Shown one piece after another: positions 44,978 to 53,592 of a DNA stretch of 64,000 nucleotides (positions within the stretch are counted from its first letter, which is position 1; each line of letters opens with the position of its first letter). Origin of the DNA: AWTP1-13 sp963827545 (GTDB lineage: Bacteria; Pseudomonadota; Alphaproteobacteria; Rhizobiales; Hyphomicrobiaceae). The stretch spans positions 1-64,000 of the forward strand of contig CAWHBI010000050.1 of assembly GCA_963827545.1 (NCBI GenBank), written 5' to 3'. The translations under genes were made by a program, and so were the position numbers. The notes under the pieces were generated by a model. It saw only the letters and a list, made by a program, of their open reading frames with translations. It did not search any database and was not told the origin of the DNA.

Positions 44978-45794
44978 AGCCCAGATCCTCGAGCGGTTCC
45001 GCGCCATGATCGCGCGCGGCGAGCCCATCGTTGGCGGCGGCGCCGGCACCGGGCTTTCCGCCAAGTGCGAGGAGGCGGGCGGCATCGACCTGATCGTCAT
45101 CTACAACTCCGGCCGCTACCGCATGGCCGGACGCGGCTCGCTCGCCGGCATGCTGGCCTACGGCAATGCCAACGCCATCGTGGTCGAGATGGCGCGCGAG
45201 GTGCTCCCCGTGGTCAAGCACACGCCGGTGCTCGCCGGGGTGAACGGCACCGACCCGTTCTGCCTCATCGACAGCTTCCTCGACGACTTGAAGCGCCTCG
45301 GCTTCTCCGGCGTGCAGAACTTTCCGACGGTCGGCCTCATCGACGGCACCTTCCGCGCCAACCTCGAGGAGACCGGCATGTCCTACGGGCTCGAGGTCGA
45401 CATGATCGCCAAGGCGCACGGCAAGGACCTGCTGACCACCCCTTACGTCTTCAACGAGGCGGAGGCGGCAGCCATGACCAAGGCCGGCGCCGATATCATC
45501 GTCTGCCACCTCGGGCTGACGGCGGGCGGATCGATCGGAGCCGGCACCGCGCTCAAGCTCGAGGCCTGCCCGGCCCTGGTGGACAAATGGGCCGCGGCCG
45601 CCCGCAAGGTGCGCAACGACGTGATCGTCCTGGTGCACGGCGGGCCGGTTGCGCAGCCCCAGGACGCCGAGTTCATCATAAAGAACACCGAGCTTTGCCA
45701 GGGCTTCTACGGCGCTTCATCCATGGAGCGCCTGCCCACCGAGGTGGCGCTGACCGAGCAGACCCGGAAGTTCAAGGCCATTCGCGGCAGATGA
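44961..45794 (+). CDS. PEP hydrolase-like TIM-barrel protein (Tm-1 C-terminal-domain homologue, PF09370 type)
   Basis: This 277-residue TIM barrel has GEPIVGGGAGTGLSAKCEEAGG, IVIYNSGRYRMAGRGSLAGML, LAGVNGTDPF, LGFSGVQNFPTVGLIDG, DIIVCHLGLTAGG and VLVHGGPVAQPQDAEFI. All are hallmarks of the family annotated as phosphoenolpyruvate hydrolase or TIM-barrel signal transduction protein. It corresponds to the C-terminal half of plant Tm-1. Real enzymatic activity of the family is not established, to my knowledge. GTG 44961 overlaps the end of the LivF-UPF0261 gene by 17 bases, implying coupled translation. Confidence 0.9.
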   Translation: MPRIARAQILERFRAMIARGEPIVGGGAGTGLSAKCEEAGGIDLIVIYNSGRYRMAGRGSLAGMLAYGNANAIVVEMAREVLPVVKHTPVLAGVNGTDPFCLIDSFLDDLKRLGFSGVQNFPTVGLIDGTFRANLEETGMSYGLEVDMIAKAHGKDLLTTPYVFNEAEAAAMTKAGADIIVCHLGLTAGGSIGAGTALKLEACPALVDKWAAAARKVRNDVIVLVHGGPVAQPQDAEFIIKNTELCQGFYGASSMERLPTEVALTEQTRKFKAIRGR

Positions 45795-45833
45795 GCCCGG
45801 CGCGGCGCGAGCCGCCGACGAAGGGAGGAGACG

Positions 45834-47564
45834 ATGACGTCATCATTCACAAGCAGCCCCGCTGGGTGGCTGGTCACCGCGCTCGTCGCGATCATTGTCA
45901 TCTGCTTCCTGTTCTACTGGTTCTACCGGCGCTCCACCAAGGAGACGGCGTTCGTACGAACGGGCCTCTTCGGACAGAAGGTGGTGATGAACGGCGGCGC
46001 CTTCGTGGTGCCGATCTTCCACGACATCACGCTCGTCAACATGCGCACCCAGCGCATCGAGGTGCAGCGCACCCGTGACAGCTCGATCATCACCAAGGAC
46101 CGCATGCGCGTGGACGTGGTCGCCGACTTCTTCGTGCGCGTGGAGCCGGAGAGGAAAGCCGTGGCCACGGCGGCCCAGGCGATCGGCCGGCGGCTGATGG
46201 ATGTGGACGGCTTGCGCGACATGGTGGAGGGCAAGTTCGTCGACACCCTGCGCTCGGTTGCGGCCGAGATGACGATGGAGGAGCTGCACGAGAAGCGCGG
46301 CGAGTACGCCAGGCGCGTGCGGGAAGGGGTCACGCCGACGCTGGCGAGCAGCGGCCTGCAGCTCGAGGCGGTGTCGCTGACCCAGCTCGACCAGACCAAC
46401 ATGGAGTACTTCAACCCGTCGAACGCCTTCGATGCGGAGGGCCTGACCCGGCTGACGGAGGAGATCGAGCGGCGCAAGAAGAAGCGCAACGACATCGAGC
46501 AGGACACGCTGATCGCCATCCGCAACAAGAACCTGGAGACCGAGAAGCTCGCGCTCGAGATCGATCGGGAGACCGAGGTCGCACGCATCGCCCAGGAGCG
46601 GCAGATCGAGATCGAGCGGGCGGTTCAGCGCGCGCAGCTCGCTGCCGAGCGGGCAGCACGGGAGCTGCAGTCCCAGCAGGCCGAGATCTCGCTGCACGAG
46701 GGCGTCGAGCGCTCGCGCATTGCCCAGCAGCTGGCCATCGACACCCAGCGCATCCAGCGCGAAACCGAGCTGCAGCGGCTCGAGGTCGAGCGCAGGAAGT
46801 CGCTGGAGATGGCCGAGCAGATGCGTGCGATCGCCGTCGCCGACCAGTCGCGCCGCCAGTCGGAGGCGCAGGCCGCTGCCGAGCGGGCCCGCGCGCTTGC
46901 CATCACCGCCGAGGAGGACGTGTTCACCGCGCGCGAGCTCGCCGTGGCCGAGCGCAGCAAGCAGGTGCACCTCATCGCCGCGGCGCAGGAGGCCGAGCGC
47001 GACTCCACCCGCCTGCTGATCGCCGCCAGCGCCGATAAGCGAGCCGCGACCGAGCGAGCGGAGGCGACCAGGCTCATCGCGCAAGGTGATGCGGATGCAG
47101 AGAAGATCCGCGCGCTGGCGCAGAAGATCCGGCACGAGGTGGAGGCCGAAGGCCAGCGCCTGATGAACGAGGCGCAGAACGTGCTGTCGCCCGAAGCACG
47201 CGCCTCCATGCTGCGCCGCCTCATGATCGAGCACCTCGAGGCGATCGTGCGCGAGAGCGTCAAGCCGCTGGAGAAGATCGACGAGATCAAGATTCTGCAG
47301 GTCGACGGCCTGTTCGGCGCGCCCAGTGGCGGCAGCGGCACCAACGGCGGCTATCAGCAGCAGAGCCTGAGCGACCAGATCGTCAACAGCGCGCTGCGCT
47401 ATCGCGCGCAAGGGCCCTTGATCGACAAGCTGCTCAAGGAGATCGGCCTGCCGGCGGGCTCCCTGCCGCAAGTGACCGGCGGCGACCTCGAGCGGCTGAT
47501 CGACCCGACCAAGGGACAGAGCGTCGATGCGCCCGAGCCCCAGTCCCCTCCGGAGCAGCGTTAG
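45834..47564 (+). CDS. Flotillin-like SPFH domain membrane protein
   Basis: This 576-residue protein has one N-terminal membrane helix (GWLVTALVAIIVICFLFYWFY), an SPFH/band 7 domain (residues ~35-200: FVRTGLFGQKVVMNGGAFVV, LRSVAAEMTMEELHEKR) and a very long Glu/Arg/Ala-rich coiled coil (~210-460). A conserved C-terminal tail (LQVDGLFGAPSGGSG, SALRYRAQGPLIDKLLKEIG) follows. YqiK/FloT proteins form oligomeric membrane microdomain scaffolds. It is co-directional, 39 bases after the TIM-barrel gene, with GGGAGGAG before ATG 45834, so it is probably co-transcribed. Its role with the transporter is an inference. Confidence 0.93.
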   Translation: MTSSFTSSPAGWLVTALVAIIVICFLFYWFYRRSTKETAFVRTGLFGQKVVMNGGAFVVPIFHDITLVNMRTQRIEVQRTRDSSIITKDRMRVDVVADFFVRVEPERKAVATAAQAIGRRLMDVDGLRDMVEGKFVDTLRSVAAEMTMEELHEKRGEYARRVREGVTPTLASSGLQLEAVSLTQLDQTNMEYFNPSNAFDAEGLTRLTEEIERRKKKRNDIEQDTLIAIRNKNLETEKLALEIDRETEVARIAQERQIEIERAVQRAQLAAERAARELQSQQAEISLHEGVERSRIAQQLAIDTQRIQRETELQRLEVERRKSLEMAEQMRAIAVADQSRRQSEAQAAAERARALAITAEEDVFTARELAVAERSKQVHLIAAAQEAERDSTRLLIAASADKRAATERAEATRLIAQGDADAEKIRALAQKIRHEVEAEGQRLMNEAQNVLSPEARASMLRRLMIEHLEAIVRESVKPLEKIDEIKILQVDGLFGAPSGGSGTNGGYQQQSLSDQIVNSALRYRAQGPLIDKLLKEIGLPAGSLPQVTGGDLERLIDPTKGQSVDAPEPQSPPEQR

Positions 47565-47650
47565 TGTTCCGCCTCAAGCAGCTGAACCTCAGGCGCGGTC
47601 CAGGACATGGAATGCACTCTCTTGCGAGCATTCTCCGGCGCGCGCCGCAA

Positions 47651-47900
47651 CGGCCTTCTCCCCTTGGGGAGAAGGTGCCCCGTCGTGTCGTCGTGTCGAA
47701 GACGCGCCTCCGGCACGAAGACGCGCCTCCGGCACGAAGGGGCGGATGAGGGGGCCTTCAGCAATGCAAACAAGTCCCCCCTCACCAGTTCGGCCAGATG
47801 ACTTACGGCCGCGCCACCAGTGCTGTGCAGGTGGCCCGGCAGGAGCACGCGGCCGTAAGTCATGGCCTCACGTCCTCTCCCCAATGGGGAGAGGGGAACC
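47651..47900. repeat. Intergenic repeat R2, copy 1
   Basis: A ~250-base mosaic palindrome with ends CTTCTCCCCTTGGGGAGAAGG and TCCTCTCCCCAATGGGGAGAGG. Inside are GACGCGCCTCCGGCACGA (partly duplicated), CCCCTCACCAGTTCGGCC, and a nested inverted pair ATGACTTACGGCCGCG / GCGGCCGTAAGTCAT. A sister copy is at 61701-61925. Confidence 0.88.
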
Positions 47901-47915
47901 GTTGCGGCTGTTCGG

Positions 47916-48356
47916 ATGGTGAAGGTCTACACCTCGAGCGTGCTCGACGCGCCGGCCGACAAGGTCTGGTCGGAGGTCCGCGATTTCAATGGGCTGCCGC
48001 GCTGGCATCCGGCCATCAAGGACAGCTACATCGAGCACCAGCTGCCCTCGGACAAAGTGGGCTGCATCCGCAATTTCACGCTCAAAGCCGGCGGGCGCAT
48101 CCGCGAGCAGCTGCTGGCCCTCTCCGACTTCGACTACAGCGTGACCTATTCCATTCTCGAAAGCCCCATGGGCGTGGAGAACTACATCGCCACCCTGAAG
48201 CTGAGCCCCATCACCGACGGCAACCGCACCTTCGCCGAGTGGACCGCCGAGTTCGACTGCGCCCCGGCGCGCGCCAAGGAGCTGGCGCAGAATATCGGCC
48301 AAGGTGTGTTTCAAGCCGGCTTCGATGCGCTCAAGGCGCGGCTCGGCGGGCGCTGA
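47916..48356 (+). CDS. SRPBCC (START-like) family protein
   Basis: This 146-residue protein has the polyketide-cyclase/START-like fold: VKVYTSSVLDAPADKVWSEV, DFNGLPRWHPAIKDS, SDKVGCIRNFTLKAGGRIRE, ITDGNRTFAEWTAEFDC and a C-terminal helix. The family binds hydrophobic ligands, and some members act as cyclases or isomerases of aromatic or polyketide intermediates. It is a close paralogue of the N-terminal domain of the next protein, so a duplication occurred. The start ATG 47916 lies just after repeat R2. Confidence 0.88.
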   Translation: MVKVYTSSVLDAPADKVWSEVRDFNGLPRWHPAIKDSYIEHQLPSDKVGCIRNFTLKAGGRIREQLLALSDFDYSVTYSILESPMGVENYIATLKLSPITDGNRTFAEWTAEFDCAPARAKELAQNIGQGVFQAGFDALKARLGGR

Positions 48357-48592
48357 TCGGTTGTCCCGCTGGATGCGCCGTGGCACGTCGTCCGCCTCCC
48401 CGATCGTGCCGGATGGACGATGTCTTCGCAACATCGTAGGGGGAGGGACAGGGAAAGGGGGGTTCGCAAAAGCAACCAACCTTCGGTGTTCCGCCCACCC
48501 CTAACCCCTCCCCGACGTCATCGCCGGAAGGCGTGTCTTCGACACGACGGCGGAGGGGAGATCTCCGCGCCGCCGCTCTTCGGGCGACGGCG

Positions 48593-50077
48593 ATGGTGAA
48601 GGTCGTCAAGAGCACGGTCGTCGACGCACCGATCGACGAGGTGTGGCAGCTGCTGCGTGACTTCAACGGGCACGATCGCTGGCATCCCGCAGTCGCGGTG
48701 AGCCGGATCGAGGAGCGGCGCAGCTCCGACGAGATCGGCTGCGTGCGGGATTTCGCGCTGAAGCAGGGTGGCGCGATCCGCGAGCAGCTCCTGTCCCTGT
48801 CGGACCGGGACTACAGCTTCACCTATTGCATCCTCGACGCCCCCATTCCGCTCGAAGGCTACGTGGCAACCGTGCGGCTCAAGCCCGTCACCGACGGGAA
48901 CCGCACGTTCTGGCACTGGCAGTCGGAGTTCAAGCCGCCACCGGAGCGCGAGGCCGAGCTGACCCGCATGGTCGGCGAGGACATCTACGAAGGCGGCTTC
49001 AGCGCCATCAAGGCGATCATTGCCCGGCAAAAGGCGCAGGCACGCGCCGAGCCGATGCGCCGGTCGGGGCCGGCTGTTGCGTCAACACCTGCGAAGGCGG
49101 TCGACTGCGGCGCTATCGTGCTGGCGCGCTATGGAGGCCCGGAGGCCCTGGAGTGGCGCCGCATCAGCGTACCGCCGCCGGGGCCTGGCGAGGTGCGCCT
49201 CGGGCACACCGCCATCGGCCTCAACTTCATCGATGTCTATTGCCGCACCGGCACCTTCGACCTGGTGCCGCCCGGCGGGGTGCCGGGCATCGAGGGCGTA
49301 GGCATCGTCTCGGACGTCGGTGCCGGCGTGCGCGATCTCGCGGTCGGCGATCGCGTCGGCTATGCCGGCCCGCCGCCAGGCGCCTATGCCGAGATGCGCA
49401 CGATGCCGGCGCGGCTGCTGGTGCGGCTTCCGCCGGAGCTGGATGACACGACCGCGGCGGCCGTCCTGCTCAAGGGCATGACCGCCGAGTTCCTGCTGCA
49501 TCGGGTGGCGCGCATCAAGGAAGGCGACATCGTCCTGATCCACGCCGCTGCCGGCGGCACGGGCCAGCTGCTGTGCCAGTGGGCACGAGCCCTGGGGGCG
49601 ACCGTGATCGGCACCGTCGGCAGCCGCGACAAGGTGCCGATCGCCAGGGAGGCAGGCTGCGAGCATCCGATCGTCTATACGCAAGAGGATTTCGTCGCGC
49701 GCTGTCGCGACATCACCGCCGGTCGCGGCGTGGATGTCGTCTTCGATGCCGTAGGCCGCGACACGCTCATGCAATCCTACGAGGCGCTGGCAACCAATGG
49801 GCACCTCGTGAGCTTCGGCCAGGCATCGGGGCAAACGGCGCCGGTCGACATCGCCGGCTTTGCCGCCAAGTCGGCCATGGTTTCGCGGCCGAACTTCGCG
49901 CATTTCACGGACACGCCGGAGAAGGTCCGGTCGATCACCGACAACCTGTTCCGGGCGCTCAGAACCGGCGTGCTGCGGCCCGCCGCCCCGACCACATTCC
50001 CGCTCGCCCGCGCCGCCGATGCGCACCGCGCGCTCGAAGGCCGGCGCAGCACGGGCGCGATCGTCCTGCTGCCGTAG
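48593..50077 (+). CDS. SRPBCC domain fused to a quinone oxidoreductase (MDR family)
   Basis: This 494-residue fusion has an SRPBCC domain at residues ~1-145 (VKVVKSTVVDAPIDEVWQLL, DFNGHDRWHPAVAV, TDGNRTFWHWQSEF). A ~30-residue linker follows. Residues ~172-494 are a zinc-free quinone oxidoreductase: VLARYGGPEALEWRRI, IGLNFIDVYCRTG, GIEGVGIVSDVGAGV, NADPH loop HAAAGGTGQLLCQWARALGA, and GRGVDVVFDAVGRDTL. The reductase reduces quinones or enones with NADPH; the START-like part may deliver or hold the substrate (inference). ATG 48593 follows an intergenic repeat-like stretch. Last gene of the co-directional cluster. Confidence 0.9.
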   Translation: MVKVVKSTVVDAPIDEVWQLLRDFNGHDRWHPAVAVSRIEERRSSDEIGCVRDFALKQGGAIREQLLSLSDRDYSFTYCILDAPIPLEGYVATVRLKPVTDGNRTFWHWQSEFKPPPEREAELTRMVGEDIYEGGFSAIKAIIARQKAQARAEPMRRSGPAVASTPAKAVDCGAIVLARYGGPEALEWRRISVPPPGPGEVRLGHTAIGLNFIDVYCRTGTFDLVPPGGVPGIEGVGIVSDVGAGVRDLAVGDRVGYAGPPPGAYAEMRTMPARLLVRLPPELDDTTAAAVLLKGMTAEFLLHRVARIKEGDIVLIHAAAGGTGQLLCQWARALGATVIGTVGSRDKVPIAREAGCEHPIVYTQEDFVARCRDITAGRGVDVVFDAVGRDTLMQSYEALATNGHLVSFGQASGQTAPVDIAGFAAKSAMVSRPNFAHFTDTPEKVRSITDNLFRALRTGVLRPAAPTTFPLARAADAHRALEGRRSTGAIVLLP

Positions 50078-50174
50078 GGGTGCGTTGTGGCAATGAGGCG
50101 CCGCAGACTTCACCTCCCCGTCACGCCGAAGGCGTGCCTTCGGCACGACGAGGGGGGAGGGCGGCGCGCCATCT

Positions 50175-50263
50175 GTAGGTTGGGTCGAGCGAAGCGATGA
50201 CCCAACGCGAACCGCATCAAACGTTGCCATGTTGGGTCTGCGCTCCGCTTGACCCAACCTACG
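50175..50263. repeat. Palindromic repeat, variant of R3
   Basis: Ends GTAGGTTGGGTCGAGCG and CGCTTGACCCAACCTAC are inverted; an inner pair (ATGACCCAACG, CATGTTGGGTC) is also present. Related to but distinct from the 21-23 kb copies. The surrounding 50078-50480 contains no gene and ends in a G-rich/C-rich repeat-like stretch near 50430. Confidence 0.85.
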
Positions 50264-50480
50264 CTCTGAGCCATGAGCGGCTAAGTGATCGTGGCGCGCC
50301 GGGTGGGGGTGGCGTTGTCGCGCGCGTCGCCATCACCCCCACCAGGAACGCCATCGGACTTAGCCCGCCTGTCGAGCCTCGGGTGCGCGATGGTGTCGGC
50401 GGTCTAAGTCCGTGGCGTTCCATCCTCCCCCCTCAAGGGGGAGGGAGAAGCGGCGGCTCATGGCTTGCTCGACGCGATCC

Positions 50481-51735
50481 TCACACCGGCTTCAGCAGCA
50501 CGTGCCGCTTCTTGCCGAGTGAGAGCTTGATCGCGCCGTCGATCGCATCGCTCGTGGTCAACCTTGCCGTCTCGTCCGACACTGCGACATCGTTGACGCG
50601 CAGGCCGCCACCCTGGATCTGCCGGCGGGCCTCCCCGTTGGATTTGACGAGGCCGGCCCGCACGAAAGCAGCAAGCACGCCAAGGCCCTTGGCAAGCTCG
50701 CTGGTGGCGATTTCGACGCTGGGGAGGCCCTCGGCCAGTGGTGCCCTGCTCGAACGTCTCCTGCGCCGTTCTGGCGGCGGCCTCGGCCTTTGCGCGGCCG
50801 TGCAGCAGCGCCGTCGCTTCCGTCGCCAGCACCTTCTTGGCTTCGTTGATTTCCGCGCCCTGCAAGGCGGCCAGCCTGGCAATCTCGCCCATCGGCAGCG
50901 TGGTGTAGATCTTGAGCAGCTTGCCGACATCGGCGTCCTCGGCGTTGCGCCAGAACTGCCAGTAGTCGTACGCGGAGAGCTGCTCCTCGTTGAGCCAAAC
51001 GGCACCGGCCGCCGTCTTGCCCATCTTGGCGCCGGCCGAGGTGGTGAGCAGCGGACAGGTCAGCGCGTAGAGCTGGTGCGTGCCCATGCGGCGCCCGAGG
51101 TCGACGCCGGTGACGATATTGCCCCACTGGTCGGAGCCGCCCATCTGCAGGTTGCAGCCGTAGCGGCGCGCCAGCTCCACGAAGTCGTAGGCTTGCAGCA
51201 CCATGTAGTTGAACTCGATGAAGGAGAGCTCCTGCTCACGCTCCAGCCGCAGCCGCACCGAGTCCATGGTCAGCATGCGATTGACCGAGAAATGGCGGCC
51301 GACGTCGCGCAGCATCTCGATGTAGTTGAGCCTGGTGAGCCATTCGGCGTTGTCGGCCATGATGGCGTCGTGCTTGCCGGCGCCGAATTTCAGGAACTTG
51401 GCAAAAGCGCGGTTGATGCTGTCCTTGTTGGCGTCGATCTGCTCGACGGGCAGGATCCTGCGCGTCTCGTCGCGCCCCGAGGGGTCGCCGACACGGGTGG
51501 TGCCGCCGCCCATCAGCGCAATCGGCTTGCCCGCGCCGGTGTGCTGCAGCCAGTGCAGCATCATCATGGTGTAGAGATGCCCGATGTGCAGCGACGGCGC
51601 CGTGCAATCGTAGCCGACGTAGGCGATGACGCCCCCTTTGGCGGCAAGCGCGTCCACCCCCGCGAAATCGGAGCATTGGTGGATGAAGCCGCGCTCATCC
51701 AGGGTGTTGAGGAAATCAGACTTGAACTTGGCCAT
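50481..51735 (-). CDS. tyrS: Tyrosine-tRNA ligase, one frameshift
   Basis: TyrRS activates tyrosine and charges tRNA-Tyr. The ~417-residue class I enzyme has TAPSLHIGHLYTM (HIGH at residues 50-53), GGTTRVGDPSGRDETR, FNYMVLQAYDF, LQMGGSDQWGNIVTG and GAKMGKTAAGAVWL, the TyrRS form of KMSKS. The C-terminal S4 RNA-binding domain (GLVKSNGEARRQIQGGGLRVNDVAV) lies in a shifted frame. One base appears to be missing in a G run near 50743-50750 (FEQG / APLAEGLPSVEI). As tyrS is normally essential, I infer a sequence error. Divergent from anmK. Confidence 0.94.
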
Positions 51736-51797
51736 GACGGTCAGCGCGGTTTGTGTAGGTCCGCGTCCGCGGTTAGGGTTCGCGAGGCTGGCGGAAC

Positions 51798-52916
51798 ATG
51801 CACAGGAAGGCGCCCATGGGCAAGATGATGCGCGCGTTGGGCCTGATGAGCGGCACCTCCATGGACGGCATCGACGTGGCGCTGATCGAGACGGACGGGG
51901 AGGACAAGGTCAAACGGGGACCTTCCGGAACGTATGCCTATGACGGCGCGTTCAGGGCCCGGCTGGCGCAGGCGATTGCAGATGCGCGCGAGGTCTCCGA
52001 CCGCGGCGCGCGCCCCGGCTGCCTGGCCGACGCGGAGCGGGAGCTGACCGAGCGCCATGCCGTCGCTGTGCGGCAGTTCATGGACCAAAACGTCGCCTCC
52101 GCCGATGTCGGTGTCGTCGGTTTCCATGGGCACACGGTACTGCATGCGCCGGAGCGGCGGCTGACCGTGCAGATCGGAGATGGAGCAGCGCTGGCGCACC
52201 AGATCAGGCTCGATGTGGTCCACGACCTGCGCGCCGCCGACGTGGCGGCTGGCGGCCAGGGCGCCCCGCTGGCACCCGTCTATCACCGTGCGCTCGCTGC
52301 ACGGCTGCCCGAGCGGCCGATTGCGGTGGTCAACATCGGAGGCGTGGCCAACGTCACGTGGATCGGCCGCGATGGCACGCTGCTGGCGTTCGACACGGGG
52401 CCCGGCAATGCGATGATCGACGACTGGATGCTGCGTCACACCGCCCGGGCTATGGATCCGGATGGAGGCGCGGCAGGTCGCGGCAAGGTCGACGAGGAAG
52501 CGCTCGGCGCGCTGTTCATACATGACTACTTCGGCCGGCTGCCGCCGAAATCGCTCGATCGCAACGCGTTCCCCATCGAGCCGGTCCAGCACCTTTCGGT
52601 CGCGGACGGTGCGGCGACCTTGACGGCCTTCACGGCAACGGCCATCGCCCGGGCGCGCGAGCACTTCCCCGAGGAGCCCCGTCTGTGGGTCATCTGCGGC
52701 GGCGGCCGCCGCAACAAGGCGCTGATGGCGATGCTCGCAGCGCGCGTGGAATGCGCCGTGGCACCCGCCGAGGCGGCCGGCTTCGACGGTGACGCGGTGG
52801 AGGCGGAGGCCTGGGCCTACATGGCCGTGCGCTCGCTGAAGGGGCTGCCCATCACCTTCCCCGGCACCACCGGCGTGCGTGAGCCCATGACCGGTGGCGT
52901 GGTTGCCAGCAGGTAG
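51798..52916 (+). CDS. anmK: Anhydro-N-acetylmuramic acid kinase
   Basis: AnmK converts anhydro-MurNAc from recycled peptidoglycan to MurNAc-6-phosphate. The ~370-residue ASKHA-fold kinase has ALGLMSGTSMDGIDVALIET, VVGFHGHTVLHAPERRLTVQ, IGDGAALAHQIRLDVVHDLR, APLAPVYHRAL, VVNIGGVANVTWIG, FDTGPGNAMIDDWM and VICGGGRRNKALM. The end is typical: GDAVEAEAWAYMAVRSLKGLP. ATG 51798 or 51816 may start it. Divergence from tyrS is common in Rhizobiales. Confidence 0.96.
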   Translation: MHRKAPMGKMMRALGLMSGTSMDGIDVALIETDGEDKVKRGPSGTYAYDGAFRARLAQAIADAREVSDRGARPGCLADAERELTERHAVAVRQFMDQNVASADVGVVGFHGHTVLHAPERRLTVQIGDGAALAHQIRLDVVHDLRAADVAAGGQGAPLAPVYHRALAARLPERPIAVVNIGGVANVTWIGRDGTLLAFDTGPGNAMIDDWMLRHTARAMDPDGGAAGRGKVDEEALGALFIHDYFGRLPPKSLDRNAFPIEPVQHLSVADGAATLTAFTATAIARAREHFPEEPRLWVICGGGRRNKALMAMLAARVECAVAPAEAAGFDGDAVEAEAWAYMAVRSLKGLPITFPGTTGVREPMTGGVVASR

Positions 52917-52929
52917 ACGCCAAACGGCG

Positions 52930-53592
52930 CTACTCCTTGCGCTCCTTCTCCATCTCGATGGTGCGCCTGTCGACGTAGGCGCCGGCGAGGTCGATCAGGT
53001 CCTCGATCTTGTCCTGGAAGAAGTGGTTGGCGTCGGGGATGATCGCGTGCTCGATCTTGACGCCCTTCTGCACCTTGGTCTTGGCCGCCAGCTCGCCGAT
53101 CGACGCCGAAGGCACGACGCGGTCCTTGTCGCCATTCACCATCAGGCCGGACGACGGACACGGGGCGAGGAAGGAGAAGTCATAAAGGTTGGCCGGCGGG
53201 GCCACGCACACGAAGCCGTCGATCTCGGGCCGGCGCATCAGCAGCTGCATCGCAATCCACGTGCCGAAAGAGACACCGGCGATCCAGCACGAGCGCGAGT
53301 CGGCGTTCTGTAGCTGCAGCCAGTCGAGGGCGGAGGCTGCGTCCGCCAGCTCGCCGGGGCCGTTGTCGAAATAGCCCTGGCTGCGCCCCACGCCGCGAAA
53401 GTTGAACCTGAGCACGGAGAATCCGCGGTCAACGAACATGTAGTAGAGGGCGTACACCACCTGATTGTTCATGGTGCCGCCGAATTGCGGGTGCGGGTGC
53501 AGGATGAGGGCGATGGGGCTGTCGGAAGGGGTTTCGTGGTGGTAGCGGGCCTCGATACGGCCCGCCGGCCCATTGATGATCAGCTCAGGCAT
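52930..53592 (-). CDS. Conserved alpha/beta hydrolase
   Basis: This 220-residue cytoplasmic protein has IALILHPHPQFGGTMNN (oxyanion region), FSVLRFNFRGVGRSQG, the nucleophile elbow CWIAGVSFGTWIAMQL and GLMVNGDKDRVVP, with the final His in IPDANHFFQDKIEDL. This compact subfamily of short alpha/beta hydrolases is commonly encoded beside the SUF cluster in Rhizobiales, from memory of gene neighbourhoods. Substrate unknown. It is convergent with anmK and divergent from the Rrf2 regulator. Confidence 0.9.
   Translation of the reverse strand: MPELIINGPAGRIEARYHHETPSDSPIALILHPHPQFGGTMNNQVVYALYYMFVDRGFSVLRFNFRGVGRSQGYFDNGPGELADAASALDWLQLQNADSRSCWIAGVSFGTWIAMQLLMRRPEIDGFVCVAPPANLYDFSFLAPCPSSGLMVNGDKDRVVPSASIGELAAKTKVQKGVKIEHAIIPDANHFFQDKIEDLIDLAGAYVDRRTIEMEKERKE

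Noticed and set aside
45843..47471. 542-codon minus-strand frame
   Set aside because: Antisense to the flotillin coiled coil; Leu/Arg-rich shadow produced by Glu/Arg/Gln codons.
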